A program made the position numbers and the translations under genes. From Pseudomonadota bacterium (GTDB taxonomy: Bacteria; Bdellovibrionota_B; Oligoflexia; Oligoflexales; CAIYRB01), in NCBI GenBank assembly GCA_026390445.1, contig JAPLFX010000012.1, positions 1 through 41,808 of the forward strand: 41,808 nucleotides of DNA. Direction: 5' to 3'. Positions 8,497 through 18,620 of the stretch are shown here, one piece after another. Each line of letters starts with the position of its first letter. Position 1 is the stretch's first letter. Below the pieces are notes generated by a model. That model ran no database searches, had not been told where the DNA came from, and saw nothing but the letters and a program-made list of their open reading frames with translations.

Positions 8497-9848
8497 AGCG
8501 AGTCAACGCCAATCTGCGTCGGATTAGTATCGTTGTCTTTGCCCTGCTCATTCTGGAGGGTGATTATTCTGGCTACCCAGTGCCAACGGCGCCTATTTTT
8601 AACTTCTTATTTGCCCAAATCATCAGCGGCATGCCTTGCATCAATGAACTCATTGCCTTCGCTCTGGCGGCGCCCATCCTGTTGACTTACGTGACGGGCG
8701 GTACACCTGATTACACTGGTTCAAAAGTATTCAAGGCCATGGTCATAGTTGGCGTAAGTGTCATCGTCGCGTCTGTGCTGTCGACGATCTATGGGTTGGC
8801 GACTGGGGGGCTGTTTCGCATTGCTGCATGGCAAGTGCGCAGCTTTCCCCTGTTCCTGTGTTGGTCTGTGATCGCTTTTAAAGCTTGTTCGGACATCTCT
8901 CAGTGCACAAAATTTCTCAATTTGTATCTGACCGCTGTCCTCATAAAGGCGGTCTACAATATCATCATTCTGCATACTTACTTCAATGGGCACCTGGGTG
9001 GGAAGGAGGCCGGTGAGGAGTACCTTTCGTCTCATATTGGATCGTTTTATATGGGCACGGGTGTCTTGATCCTCATTGCCAAATTGCTGTTCCAGAGCCG
9101 CGGTATACAGCGACTCTGGATGGTCAGCGGCATCCTGCTGATCGCCTATCCGTGGGTCGTCAACGATCGTCGCGTGTCATTTATCGGTGTGGTGTTTGCG
9201 TTATTTTTCTCCATGTCGTTTCTATATAAGTTCTTTGCGAAGAAGCATATCAAGTACCTCGTCATCGGCGGGTTGGCTGCCGCCATTTTTGTTGGTGCGA
9301 CCTGGAACAATGAAGGCCACAGCGTCCGCAGTCTCTTTGTGAAAGATCCAAAGGAGACCCTCGATTACCGGGATATCGAAAACTATAATTTGTATCGGGC
9401 TGTTGCTGATTTTCCTATCATCGGTCGGGGCTATGGCTATCCATTTCATCAATATATGGAGCTAGCGGATATCTTTTCCAATACCGAGGCGCTCGCTTGG
9501 ATTCCACATAACAATGTCATACTCATCTGGGCCTTCGGTGGGGTAGCGGGGCTTTCAACCCTTGGCCTGATGATCATGTTTGGAATATCGGTCATGGTGC
9601 GATTATTCAAGTCCAGCTCCCGCCTCGAAGTTCGGGTGTTCTCGTTTATAGGGTTTGCCGTGATGGTGCAGTGGACCATGTATTTTTGGGCGGATATGGC
9701 GCTGGCCTGGGGTCAGGCCTTTATTATCCCTGGGGTATTCACTGGATTTGCCGCAAAGTTATTGGCGATGGACGAACGAGTTAGAGGGGCCAGCGCACAG
9801 ACTTCGCGGCAGGTTATCCCGCTTCGAGGGGTGGCGGTGCATGGCTAA
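8493..9848 (+). CDS. O-antigen polymerase/ligase-like membrane protein (Wzy/WaaL type)
   Basis: This 451-residue protein has about ten to twelve hydrophobic helices and a large loop around residues 285-345. The loop ends in IPHNNVILIWAFGGVAGL, the characteristic His-Asn region of the O-antigen ligase/polymerase family, and contains several Arg and Tyr residues. By family it either polymerises repeat units or ligates polysaccharide to a lipid in the periplasm. Its place directly after the copolymerase, with an ATGA overlap, favours a polymerase working with it. The two roles cannot be separated by sequence alone. Confidence 0.78.
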   Translation: MKRVNANLRRISIVVFALLILEGDYSGYPVPTAPIFNFLFAQIISGMPCINELIAFALAAPILLTYVTGGTPDYTGSKVFKAMVIVGVSVIVASVLSTIYGLATGGLFRIAAWQVRSFPLFLCWSVIAFKACSDISQCTKFLNLYLTAVLIKAVYNIIILHTYFNGHLGGKEAGEEYLSSHIGSFYMGTGVLILIAKLLFQSRGIQRLWMVSGILLIAYPWVVNDRRVSFIGVVFALFFSMSFLYKFFAKKHIKYLVIGGLAAAIFVGATWNNEGHSVRSLFVKDPKETLDYRDIENYNLYRAVADFPIIGRGYGYPFHQYMELADIFSNTEALAWIPHNNVILIWAFGGVAGLSTLGLMIMFGISVMVRLFKSSSRLEVRVFSFIGFAVMVQWTMYFWADMALAWGQAFIIPGVFTGFAAKLLAMDERVRGASAQTSRQVIPLRGVAVHG

Positions 9849-10023
9849 GTTATTCGGATTATTTCTGTTTATGAATTTTTTTATGGTTGGAATTCGGCTC
9901 GGAATCAGCCAGGACCCCATCTCGCCCCAGATCATTTTTCGTAAGCTAAGATACTTCCTAGCGGTCTATTCGCTCATGGCCCTCTACTTGGCGTACACCA
10001 CGGATTTTCTTGTGCCTCATTAA
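9841..10023 (+). CDS. Small hydrophobic membrane protein of 60 residues
   Basis: An ATG at 9841 lies inside the last codons of the polymerase gene (8-bp overlap). GAGGGG at 9826-9831 is well spaced before it. The product has two hydrophobic stretches, LFGLFLFMNFFMVGI and YFLAVYSLMALYLAYTT, joined by a polar turn with RKLR, so it is probably a two-helix inner-membrane protein. I do not recognise the family. Its coupling to the polymerase suggests a role in the same assembly or secretion complex. An upstream in-frame start at 9748 would overlap the polymerase extensively and is less likely. Confidence 0.6.
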   Translation: MAKLFGLFLFMNFFMVGIRLGISQDPISPQIIFRKLRYFLAVYSLMALYLAYTTDFLVPH

Positions 10024-10037
10024 CTTAGAGACGAACC

Positions 10038-11360
10038 ATGCGTTCAATGTCAGGCTTTACCACCTCCAAGACGATTCGGCGGATGCACGACATGGTTAAC
10101 TTTATTGCAGCAGGGTGCCATAAGCGAGTTAGTCCGTACCTTGCCTGGTGGCTAAGTCTAGCTGCCTTGGTCGCCCCGCTTGCTGCCGCCTCTGCGCCTG
10201 AACCCTGTCTGCCTGGCCTTGATTTGCAGCGAAAGAGCCACTGCGATATCGTCCGCGGCATGCTGCTACCCGAGAAGCTACCACCGGCACGGGGCAACGC
10301 TTTTGGAGACTCATTGGCGGCGGCAAAGTTTGGCTTTCAGGTGTTTTTTGATCCGCGCTTTTCCCGTGGTGGACAGATGCGGTGCGCCTCATGTCACGTG
10401 CCGGAATCTGCGTTTGGCGACCGAAGGCAAGTGGCGACTGGACGCGCCAATCAACCCTTGCAACGAAACAGTCCGACCCTCTTGACTGCTGCTTGGACGC
10501 GCGGCAATTTCTTTTGGGATGGCCGTGCCGATTCACTCTGGTCGCAGCCACTGTTTGCTTTTGAAAATCCGGAAGAGATGGCCACCACGAGACTTGATCT
10601 CGCCCACACGATTTCCGATCAGGAACTCTATCATCGGCTTTACGTTGAGGCCTTTGGCTCGCTCGCAGATCTGTCCGACAAGAACCGTTTTCCTGCCTCT
10701 GGTCGCCCCGGAGATAAAGCCTTCGATGGGATGGCAGAGGCCGATAAGCAGGTCATCAATCGGATCGTTGCAAATCTGGGCAAGGCATTGGAGGCCTACA
10801 TGCGCAAGCTAGCGACCGGTCGTTCGCGCCTAGATCGCTATCTACTGGGCGATAGCCACGCCCTGGATAAAAGTGCGCTAGATGGTCTTGCGACCTTTGT
10901 TAAAGTCGGTTGCGCTACCTGCCACAACGGTCCGACCCTAAGCGACGACCGCTACTACGATATGCGCGTGCCGTCGTTACCTGGGGCAGCGCCCGACGTC
11001 GGACATGCTGGAGCATTGCCGGTTCTTGCGGCAAATCCATTCAATCGATTTGGCATCTTTTACGACCGAATTCCCTCTGAGAGCTCAGCTTCGGCGCCTG
11101 GTTATGTACAGCGTGCGACGCCTAGTGATGGCGAGGTGGCTGCAGATGGCGCCTTCAAGTTTCGGACGCAGACTTTGCGCAACATCAGTATGACCGCGCC
11201 ATATGGTCACAATGGGTATTTTGCTAGCCTAGGCGATTTACTAGCCCACCATGGTGCCGTACGATTGTCGGCACAGCAGATCGAGAGCATCCAAATTTTC
11301 CTCCTGTCGCTCAGGGGCATCTATCCAGAGCGGCCATGGAACAATTGGCCGAGCAATTGA
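10038..11360 (+). CDS. Di-heme cytochrome c peroxidase (CcpA/MauG family), secreted
   Basis: This 440-residue protein has an N-terminal hydrophobic export signal (about 31-53, AWWLSLAALVAPLAAASA) and two covalent heme sites, CASCH at 116-120 and CATCH at 292-296. Between them lie NSPTLLTAAW and FFWDGRADSLW, typical of the family, and TLRNISMTAPYGHNG follows near the C-terminus. By family it reduces hydrogen peroxide with electrons from small cytochromes, or oxidises a protein or cofactor as in MauG. It starts 14 bp after the small membrane protein. ATG 10038 was chosen for the GAGAC before it; later in-frame ATGs at 10047 and 10083 would also keep the signal. Its presence at the end of a polysaccharide operon is unusual. 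Confidence 0.87.
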   Translation: MRSMSGFTTSKTIRRMHDMVNFIAAGCHKRVSPYLAWWLSLAALVAPLAAASAPEPCLPGLDLQRKSHCDIVRGMLLPEKLPPARGNAFGDSLAAAKFGFQVFFDPRFSRGGQMRCASCHVPESAFGDRRQVATGRANQPLQRNSPTLLTAAWTRGNFFWDGRADSLWSQPLFAFENPEEMATTRLDLAHTISDQELYHRLYVEAFGSLADLSDKNRFPASGRPGDKAFDGMAEADKQVINRIVANLGKALEAYMRKLATGRSRLDRYLLGDSHALDKSALDGLATFVKVGCATCHNGPTLSDDRYYDMRVPSLPGAAPDVGHAGALPVLAANPFNRFGIFYDRIPSESSASAPGYVQRATPSDGEVAADGAFKFRTQTLRNISMTAPYGHNGYFASLGDLLAHHGAVRLSAQQIESIQIFLLSLRGIYPERPWNNWPSN

Positions 11361-11380
11361 CTGGCAATCAGACGCTGGAC

Positions 11381-13886
<2,506 letters not shown>

Positions 13887-15413
13887 ATGCGTCACGCCCT
13901 GCAACAAGAATCATGGAAATCACTGCTGCCCGATGTCAACGAGTGGCTCTCTGCCGTGCGTTTGACGGCTGGTGCGGCTGTGGTCAGCGGCGCCCATCAC
14001 GTCGTCGCGGTCAAAGGCCATGACGATAATAAAGATCTGTTTACGCTCAACGCCCCCAAACTCCCCGCTGAGCTCCAAGGCAAGATCACGGCCGCCGCCA
14101 AAGCCTTAGGCTGGCGCCTGAGCGCTGGGTCGCTCCACCTCAGTATCGACGGCGCAACCTACACCTTGGTGGCGCAAAACAGCACCCGCGTCCATGCCAG
14201 TGCCTTGGCGCGTCAGCTCGGTCTTGACGCGGCAAAAGCCATCAAAGAATTGCGCATTCAACACCTGGCGTTTGCCGTTGCCGATGGACTGCCGGCGCTT
14301 GAGACCTTTGATGGTTATGCCAGCGGCCTTTACAATACGCCTGGCTTTAAAGGCAGTCGTAAAAAAGACACCGCTCGCTTTCCTGCGGCTGTCACCCTAG
14401 CCGGTGCCGACGTCAATCCAGAAGGGCTCAGCGCAACGTTGGAACTAGCCAAGGCCCAGGTGCTGGTACGGTTTCTCCAGGATGCTCCACCAAACTACCT
14501 CGATCCGATCAAGTTCGCTGACATCGCCAAAGAGACAGCGCAGGACTTCGGCCTTAAATGCAAGATCCTCGACAAGGCAGAGATGACCAAGCTCGGTATG
14601 GGCTCCTTTCTTAGCGTCGCCGACGGCGGTAGCACCGAGCCGCGGACGATTGTCATCGAGATCGACGGCAAGGACAATAGCCGCACGGTGGCCTTGGTCG
14701 GCAAGGGTCTGACTTTTGATTCAGGCGGCATCAGCATCAAGCCATCGGCTGCCATGGACGAGATGAAATACGATATGTCTGGGGGGGCTGCTGTCCTTGG
14801 CGCCGCTCGCTACTTTGCCAAGGTGCAGCCGCCAACCAAGGTCGTTTGCGTCATCGGCGCCAGCGAGAATATGCCGTCGGGCAGCGCCACCAAGCCGGGT
14901 GACGTGGTCCGCGCCATGAATGGTAAAACCATCGAGGTGCTAAACACCGATGCTGAGGGCCGCTTGGTCCTGGCCGACGTGCTGCACTATGCGGTCAGTC
15001 AGTACAAGCCGATCCTAACCATCGATATCGCCACCCTCACCGGTGCCGTATTGATGGCCTTGGGCTGCGTCGGTGCCGCGGTGATGTCCAACGATCAAGC
15101 GACGGCCCAGGCCGTACTCGACGCCGGCAACCATGCCGGTGAACCGCTCTGGCAGCTGCCGCTTTGGCCAGAAATGGAAAAGGAAACGAAAAGCGAGATC
15201 GCTGATCTCAAGAACATTGCCAAGCCCAACGTCAAAGGTGGCACGATCATCGGTGGCATGTTCTTGAAGGAATTCGTCGGCGACGCCAAATGGGCTCACC
15301 TGGACGTTGCGGGTACGGCATGGAGCTGCCAGGCCGTTGGTTATCCGGCTGGAGGAGGCTCCGCGTTCGGCTTGCGGACCTTGGTGGCCGCAGCGCAGCA
15401 GGTCAAAGCTTAG
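13887..15413 (+). CDS. pepA: Leucyl aminopeptidase (M17 family)
   Basis: This 508-residue cytosolic metallopeptidase releases N-terminal residues from peptides. The C-terminal catalytic domain has the two-metal site: GKGLTFDSGGISIKPS (metal-binding Asp and active-site Lys), MKYDMSGGAAVLGA, and the M17 signature NTDAEGRLVLADVL with its Asp, Glu and catalytic Arg. The N-terminal regulatory domain is about 170 residues and less conserved. AAGGA lies eight bases before ATG 13887. It converges on the SDR gene, with a 12-bp-stem hairpin between. Length is typical for PepA. Confidence 0.95.
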   Translation: MRHALQQESWKSLLPDVNEWLSAVRLTAGAAVVSGAHHVVAVKGHDDNKDLFTLNAPKLPAELQGKITAAAKALGWRLSAGSLHLSIDGATYTLVAQNSTRVHASALARQLGLDAAKAIKELRIQHLAFAVADGLPALETFDGYASGLYNTPGFKGSRKKDTARFPAAVTLAGADVNPEGLSATLELAKAQVLVRFLQDAPPNYLDPIKFADIAKETAQDFGLKCKILDKAEMTKLGMGSFLSVADGGSTEPRTIVIEIDGKDNSRTVALVGKGLTFDSGGISIKPSAAMDEMKYDMSGGAAVLGAARYFAKVQPPTKVVCVIGASENMPSGSATKPGDVVRAMNGKTIEVLNTDAEGRLVLADVLHYAVSQYKPILTIDIATLTGAVLMALGCVGAAVMSNDQATAQAVLDAGNHAGEPLWQLPLWPEMEKETKSEIADLKNIAKPNVKGGTIIGGMFLKEFVGDAKWAHLDVAGTAWSCQAVGYPAGGGSAFGLRTLVAAAQQVKA

Positions 15414-15421
15414 CGTGACGG

Positions 15422-15470
15422 ACTTGCTAGGCTATCGCCCCCTTTAGCGTAGGGTGCAAGCCTAGCAAGT
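15422..15470. terminator. Bidirectional hairpin between pepA and the SDR gene
   Basis: ACTTGCTAGGCT (15422-15433) and AGCCTAGCAAGT (15459-15470) form a perfect 12-bp stem around a 25-nt loop that can itself pair weakly (CCCT with AGGG). It lies just past the pepA stop and 46 bp from the end of the convergent SDR gene. There is no long T-run on either side, so termination efficiency is uncertain. Confidence 0.6.
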
Positions 15471-15516
15471 TCTTATCGCACCTAATCCGGCGCGGATCGC
15501 GCATTGATTGTTGCCC

Positions 15517-16296
15517 TTAGGTCACCAGCATGCCGCCATCGACTGGCAGCTCCACCCCGGTGATCCACGCTGCTGCGTCCCCAGCCAAAAACACAATCGC
15601 GTTGGCGACGTCGATCGACTGCCCCATCCGTCCGATCGGGTGCAGCTTATGAATGGCCTCACTGCGCTGCAAAAATGCCGCGTCATCGGCGTAACGACCC
15701 CGATATAACGGCGTATCGACGATACTTGGCAGCACTGCATTGACGCGGATGCCTTCCGGTCCAAGCTCTAGGGCAAGGGTGCGGGTCATCTGCCCAAGAG
15801 CTGCTTTGCTAGCGTTATAGGCAGAGGTGTGGGGTACGGGTTTGACAGCTAGGGTTGAGCTGACGTTAATCACCGACCCTTTCTTGGTCTTCGCTAGTAG
15901 GTCGACCAGGCCGCGGATGAGGTCAAACGGTGCCGTGAGATTGAGTTCCATGGTCTTGGTCCAGGAGTCTGCCGTCGTCTGGCGCAGTGGACTCTCAAAC
16001 ACGGTCCCAGCATTGTTGACTAAGATGTCGAGTTTGCCCGTTGCCGCCACTTTGCTGATCAGCCGTTGGCGTTCCGCAGCATCATAGAGGTCGCAAGGAA
16101 TGATCTCTGCCTGGCACTTTGGTGCCGCAATCTGCATCATGGTGACGGTCGTTTGGAGTTTTTCCGCACTGCGACCAACCAGGATGACTTTAGCAGCTCC
16201 CATCACAGCAAGTTGGACGGCGGTGGCTTGGCCTATACCTGACCCGGCTCCGGTGACCAGGGCGACGCGGCCGTCGAGGCCAAATAAAGGATTCAA
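15517..16296 (-). CDS. Short-chain dehydrogenase/reductase; candidate sepiapterin-reductase-like step
   Basis: This 259-residue NAD(P)H-dependent oxidoreductase has the classical SDR layout: the nucleotide-binding TGAGSGIG near residues 15-22, LVNNAG, INVSS, the catalytic YNASK, and VNAVLP followed by a C-terminal GVELPVDGG. The start is TTG 16296, preceded by a strong AAAGGAG eight bases away that lies within the end of the PTPS gene. The ATGs at 16341 and upstream would overlap PTPS and add a non-family extension. As the last gene of the pterin operon, 4 bp after PTPS, it could reduce 6-pyruvoyl-tetrahydropterin or recycle the oxidised pterin. The sequence alone is generic FabG-like, so the substrate is inferred from context. 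Confidence 0.82.
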   Translation of the reverse strand: MNPLFGLDGRVALVTGAGSGIGQATAVQLAVMGAAKVILVGRSAEKLQTTVTMMQIAAPKCQAEIIPCDLYDAAERQRLISKVAATGKLDILVNNAGTVFESPLRQTTADSWTKTMELNLTAPFDLIRGLVDLLAKTKKGSVINVSSTLAVKPVPHTSAYNASKAALGQMTRTLALELGPEGIRVNAVLPSIVDTPLYRGRYADDAAFLQRSEAIHKLHPIGRMGQSIDVANAIVFLAGDAAAWITGVELPVDGGMLVT

Positions 16297-16300
16297 GCGC

Positions 16301-16720
16301 TTAGCTCCTTTGTTTGCGAACGCGGTTGTTTGGTGTCTCATGCAGGACGATTTCTTCGAGAATGACCTGCGGGGCGATCTGCTGCAGCAAGGATGCGATA
16401 CGCGTCCAGATCTGTTCGGCGAACTGTTCCGTGGTCGGAATGATGCCGCGCATCCAAGGCACATCGACGTTGAGATTCTTGTGGTCGACATCAGCGACGA
16501 CCCGCTGCGTGACGACCTCTTTGAGCTGGCGAAGGTTCATGATCATCCCGGTCTCTTGGTCGAGTGGGCCGGTCACGCTGACTTCCAGGCTGTAGTTGTG
16601 GCCATGCCCCGCTGGGTTTGAGCACAAGCCAAACACCTCCAAGTTTTTGGCTTGGTCCCAGTCGGGGCGGTACAGGCGATGGCCAGCGCAGAATTGAAAG
16701 GATCTGGTAATCGTTAGCAA
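16301..16720 (-). CDS. 6-pyruvoyl-tetrahydropterin synthase, BH4 type
   Basis: This 139-residue protein is a full-length PTPS/QueD family member. The zinc ligands are His14 (AGHRL), His39 and His41 (GHGHNY). Cys33, five residues before the His-Gly-His, is the catalytic thiol, Asp79-His80 complete the active site, and Glu128 (HETP) should anchor the pterin. The Cys-x5-HGH spacing (LCSNPAGHGH) is that of tetrahydrobiopterin-forming PTPS from animals and some bacteria. The QueD enzymes of queuosine synthesis have Cys-x3-HGH. It should therefore convert 7,8-dihydroneopterin triphosphate to 6-pyruvoyl-tetrahydropterin. The start is TTG 16720 with AAGG upstream. It lies 39 bp after the biopterin-dependent hydroxylase gene, which needs its product. 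Confidence 0.87.
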   Translation of the reverse strand: MLTITRSFQFCAGHRLYRPDWDQAKNLEVFGLCSNPAGHGHNYSLEVSVTGPLDQETGMIMNLRQLKEVVTQRVVADVDHKNLNVDVPWMRGIIPTTEQFAEQIWTRIASLLQQIAPQVILEEIVLHETPNNRVRKQRS

Positions 16721-16759
16721 GGTGCGACCTTAAATATTTGATAAAGGGCTATAGCTCGT

Positions 16760-18511
16760 TTAGTGCGTTCCCACTGCGGCGATCCCCTGGTGCACGAGCC
16801 ACTGGACCTGCGGTCCTAGGCCTTGAGCCTCGGACTGCAGCTGGCGGCTAAGCTCGTCGGCCTGTGCCAGGCCAAGCTGCGCGGCCAACTCGACGAGTTC
16901 CAGGCGGAGCAGCCACTCGTCTTGAAAGTCTGTGCTGGCAAGGCGGCAAAGCTTGAGGACTTGGTCCTTCGCCGTACTACTGGTAGGAGGCTTGTCGCGT
17001 AGCTGACGCACTGCTGCGTAAGCTTGGAATGCACTGGTTTCTTCGGCCGTGTATGGGGAGGTGCGGGCCGGAGAGGTGCTGGCTTTGCCAACGTCATGAG
17101 CGCCGTACTTCTCGCGGTCCAAAGGGCCACCAAAGACGGATTGGATGTGCTCACCCACCACCATGTCAAAGTCACCCCATGCCGGCTGGAAATAGGTTTG
17201 GCCGGCGCTTGTGACGGTACAATCCCGCCATTTTATCAGCAGCAGGTCTCCTGCCTCGCGTACCACAGCGACGACAAGCCCTTGGATGGTGAAGCCCGAA
17301 CTCATCACTAAGGTCGAGCGCTGACCGCGTTTGACGCCGAGTTGTTCGAGGTCTAAGTCGCTGCAAAGCCGCAAGGGGCGATCGGGGAGGTCCCTGGCCC
17401 TGCCGAGCGGCGAGCTAAAGCCGCTTGGATGGTGAGCGATGCCTTGCTCGGGGAGTTCTTTGTCAGCGCGGCCTAGCTGAACCGGACCGTTCCAACGCAG
17501 AAAGGCTGGCTCGCCCCGCGTATCCAGCATGATGTCTTCAAGTCTTCCGCTGATTTGCAGCCCAGAGTCCAACACGGTGGTGGCGACAGTGCGACCGCGT
17601 TTGGCCTGTTCTAGTCCATAAACGCCGCCGCGTTTATAAGAGAGCGTCTGTTCAAATTCCTTGAGCACGTCGACCAGGTGCGCAAGGTCTTCGGCGACAA
17701 ACAGCTGCGGCTGAGGCTCGGTGATATTGTAGGCCGTGTCGATGCACTCCAGCGACAGGCGATGCTTGGCCACCTTCGCCGATAGGCAATTTTGACTTTC
17801 CCCGACCGAGGACAGAAGTCCAGCGCCATAGATACGCGGATCTTCTAGGGAGCCAAGCAGACCATACTCGACCGTCCACCAGTTCATCCGCGCGACCTTG
17901 GCTGCTTCAGATATAAAGCTAACCGCAGCATTGGCGCGACTCAGGGCGCTTTCGGCGGCGGCGATCATCGCCTCGGTACAGTCTGGGTTCTCTTTGACAT
18001 CAGAAAGGGTCCGAATGGCTTCGTAAACGTCGAGGTCTTCTTGGGCGAAGATCGCCTTTTGCGCCATGGCAGCATACATGGTCAGGTATTCGGCATAGGC
18101 TTGGTCCGCAATGATCGGAGCATGGCCTGCCGCCTCGTGGACGATATCCGGTGCTGGCGTGTAATGGATATGGCTGACGGAGCGCATGTCGGAAGCGATC
18201 GGTAGGATCTTGCGTGCTTGGAAGTCGAGGAAGGCCGCCGGTGGAATAAAGCCCTCTACAGGCACCGCTCCCCAGCCTAACTCGCGCATCTTGAAGTCCA
18301 TCGCGGCGATGCTCGGTATGCGGTCGACCGAGATCCCGGTCTTCGCCAGGCCTTCGTTGTAGATGGACACAGCATGTGACTTAAAATAAATCCCGGATTG
18401 GCGCATGATATAGCGCCAGGCCGCGTGATCGCGGGCCGAGTATTTTTCCTCGTGTTGATCGACGCAGTAGCGGCGCAGGTAATTTGGTAGTTGATCGACG
18501 GTATGCTGCAC
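16760..18511 (-). CDS. Long-form biopterin-dependent aromatic amino acid hydroxylase
   Basis: This 583-residue enzyme probably hydroxylates phenylalanine to tyrosine using Fe(II), O2 and tetrahydropterin. The catalytic domain occupies about residues 1-300. The iron ligands are His125 and His130 in PDIVHEAAGH and Glu215 in WWTVEYGLLG. Common bacterial enzymes are about 260-300 residues; this one belongs to the long class near 580. Residues from about 310 onward are not recognisable, though they contain strand-rich repeated patterns (LDSGLQISGRLEDI and MSSGFTIQGLVVAV) and a helical end. No ACT domain precedes the core. The start is GTG 18511 with AAAGGA seven bases upstream; there is no earlier ATG. 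Tyrosine or tryptophan hydroxylation cannot be excluded. Confidence 0.9.
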   Translation of the reverse strand: MQHTVDQLPNYLRRYCVDQHEEKYSARDHAAWRYIMRQSGIYFKSHAVSIYNEGLAKTGISVDRIPSIAAMDFKMRELGWGAVPVEGFIPPAAFLDFQARKILPIASDMRSVSHIHYTPAPDIVHEAAGHAPIIADQAYAEYLTMYAAMAQKAIFAQEDLDVYEAIRTLSDVKENPDCTEAMIAAAESALSRANAAVSFISEAAKVARMNWWTVEYGLLGSLEDPRIYGAGLLSSVGESQNCLSAKVAKHRLSLECIDTAYNITEPQPQLFVAEDLAHLVDVLKEFEQTLSYKRGGVYGLEQAKRGRTVATTVLDSGLQISGRLEDIMLDTRGEPAFLRWNGPVQLGRADKELPEQGIAHHPSGFSSPLGRARDLPDRPLRLCSDLDLEQLGVKRGQRSTLVMSSGFTIQGLVVAVVREAGDLLLIKWRDCTVTSAGQTYFQPAWGDFDMVVGEHIQSVFGGPLDREKYGAHDVGKASTSPARTSPYTAEETSAFQAYAAVRQLRDKPPTSSTAKDQVLKLCRLASTDFQDEWLLRLELVELAAQLGLAQADELSRQLQSEAQGLGPQVQWLVHQGIAAVGTH

Positions 18512-18540
18512 GGGTTATCCTTTAATCGGCTGGGTCTCTA

Positions 18541-18578
18541 TCCTTGTCGCAAAGGTCCTTGTCGCAAAGGTCCTTGGG
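18541..18578 (-). repeat. Tandem 15-bp repeats in the hydroxylase leader
   Basis: TCCTTGTCGCAAAGG occurs twice in tandem (18541-18555 and 18556-18570), followed by a partial third copy (TCCTTGGG). Read on the coding strand, each unit contains CCTTT and AAGGA, so a unit can fold on itself and its CCTTT can pair with the AAAGGA ribosome-binding site of the hydroxylase gene. The repeats sit in the 93-nt gap between the FolB-like stop and the GTG start. Confidence 0.7.
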
Positions 18579-18589
18579 ATTGCTGCGTG

Positions 18590-18620
18590 TTTGGTACCTG
18601 TCAATCAATTCAATACCAAA
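18590..18620 (-). repeat. Intercistronic inverted repeat at the end of the FolB-like gene
   Basis: TTTGGTA (18590-18596) and TACCAAA (18614-18620) are perfect inverted repeats, with the FolB-like TGA stop (18605-18607) in the loop. A weak hairpin here could attenuate or process the transcript between the FolB-like and hydroxylase genes. The short stem makes this tentative. Confidence 0.35.

Noticed and set aside
15517-16491. Longer SDR frame starting upstream of 16296
   Set aside because: It would overlap the PTPS gene heavily, and the extra residues do not look like an SDR; TTG 16296 has a strong, well-placed SD sequence.
16301-16720. QueD (queuosine pathway) assignment for the PTPS gene
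   Set aside because: QueD enzymes have Cys-x3-HGH; this protein has Cys-x5-HGH like BH4-forming PTPS, and it sits next to a biopterin-dependent hydroxylase.
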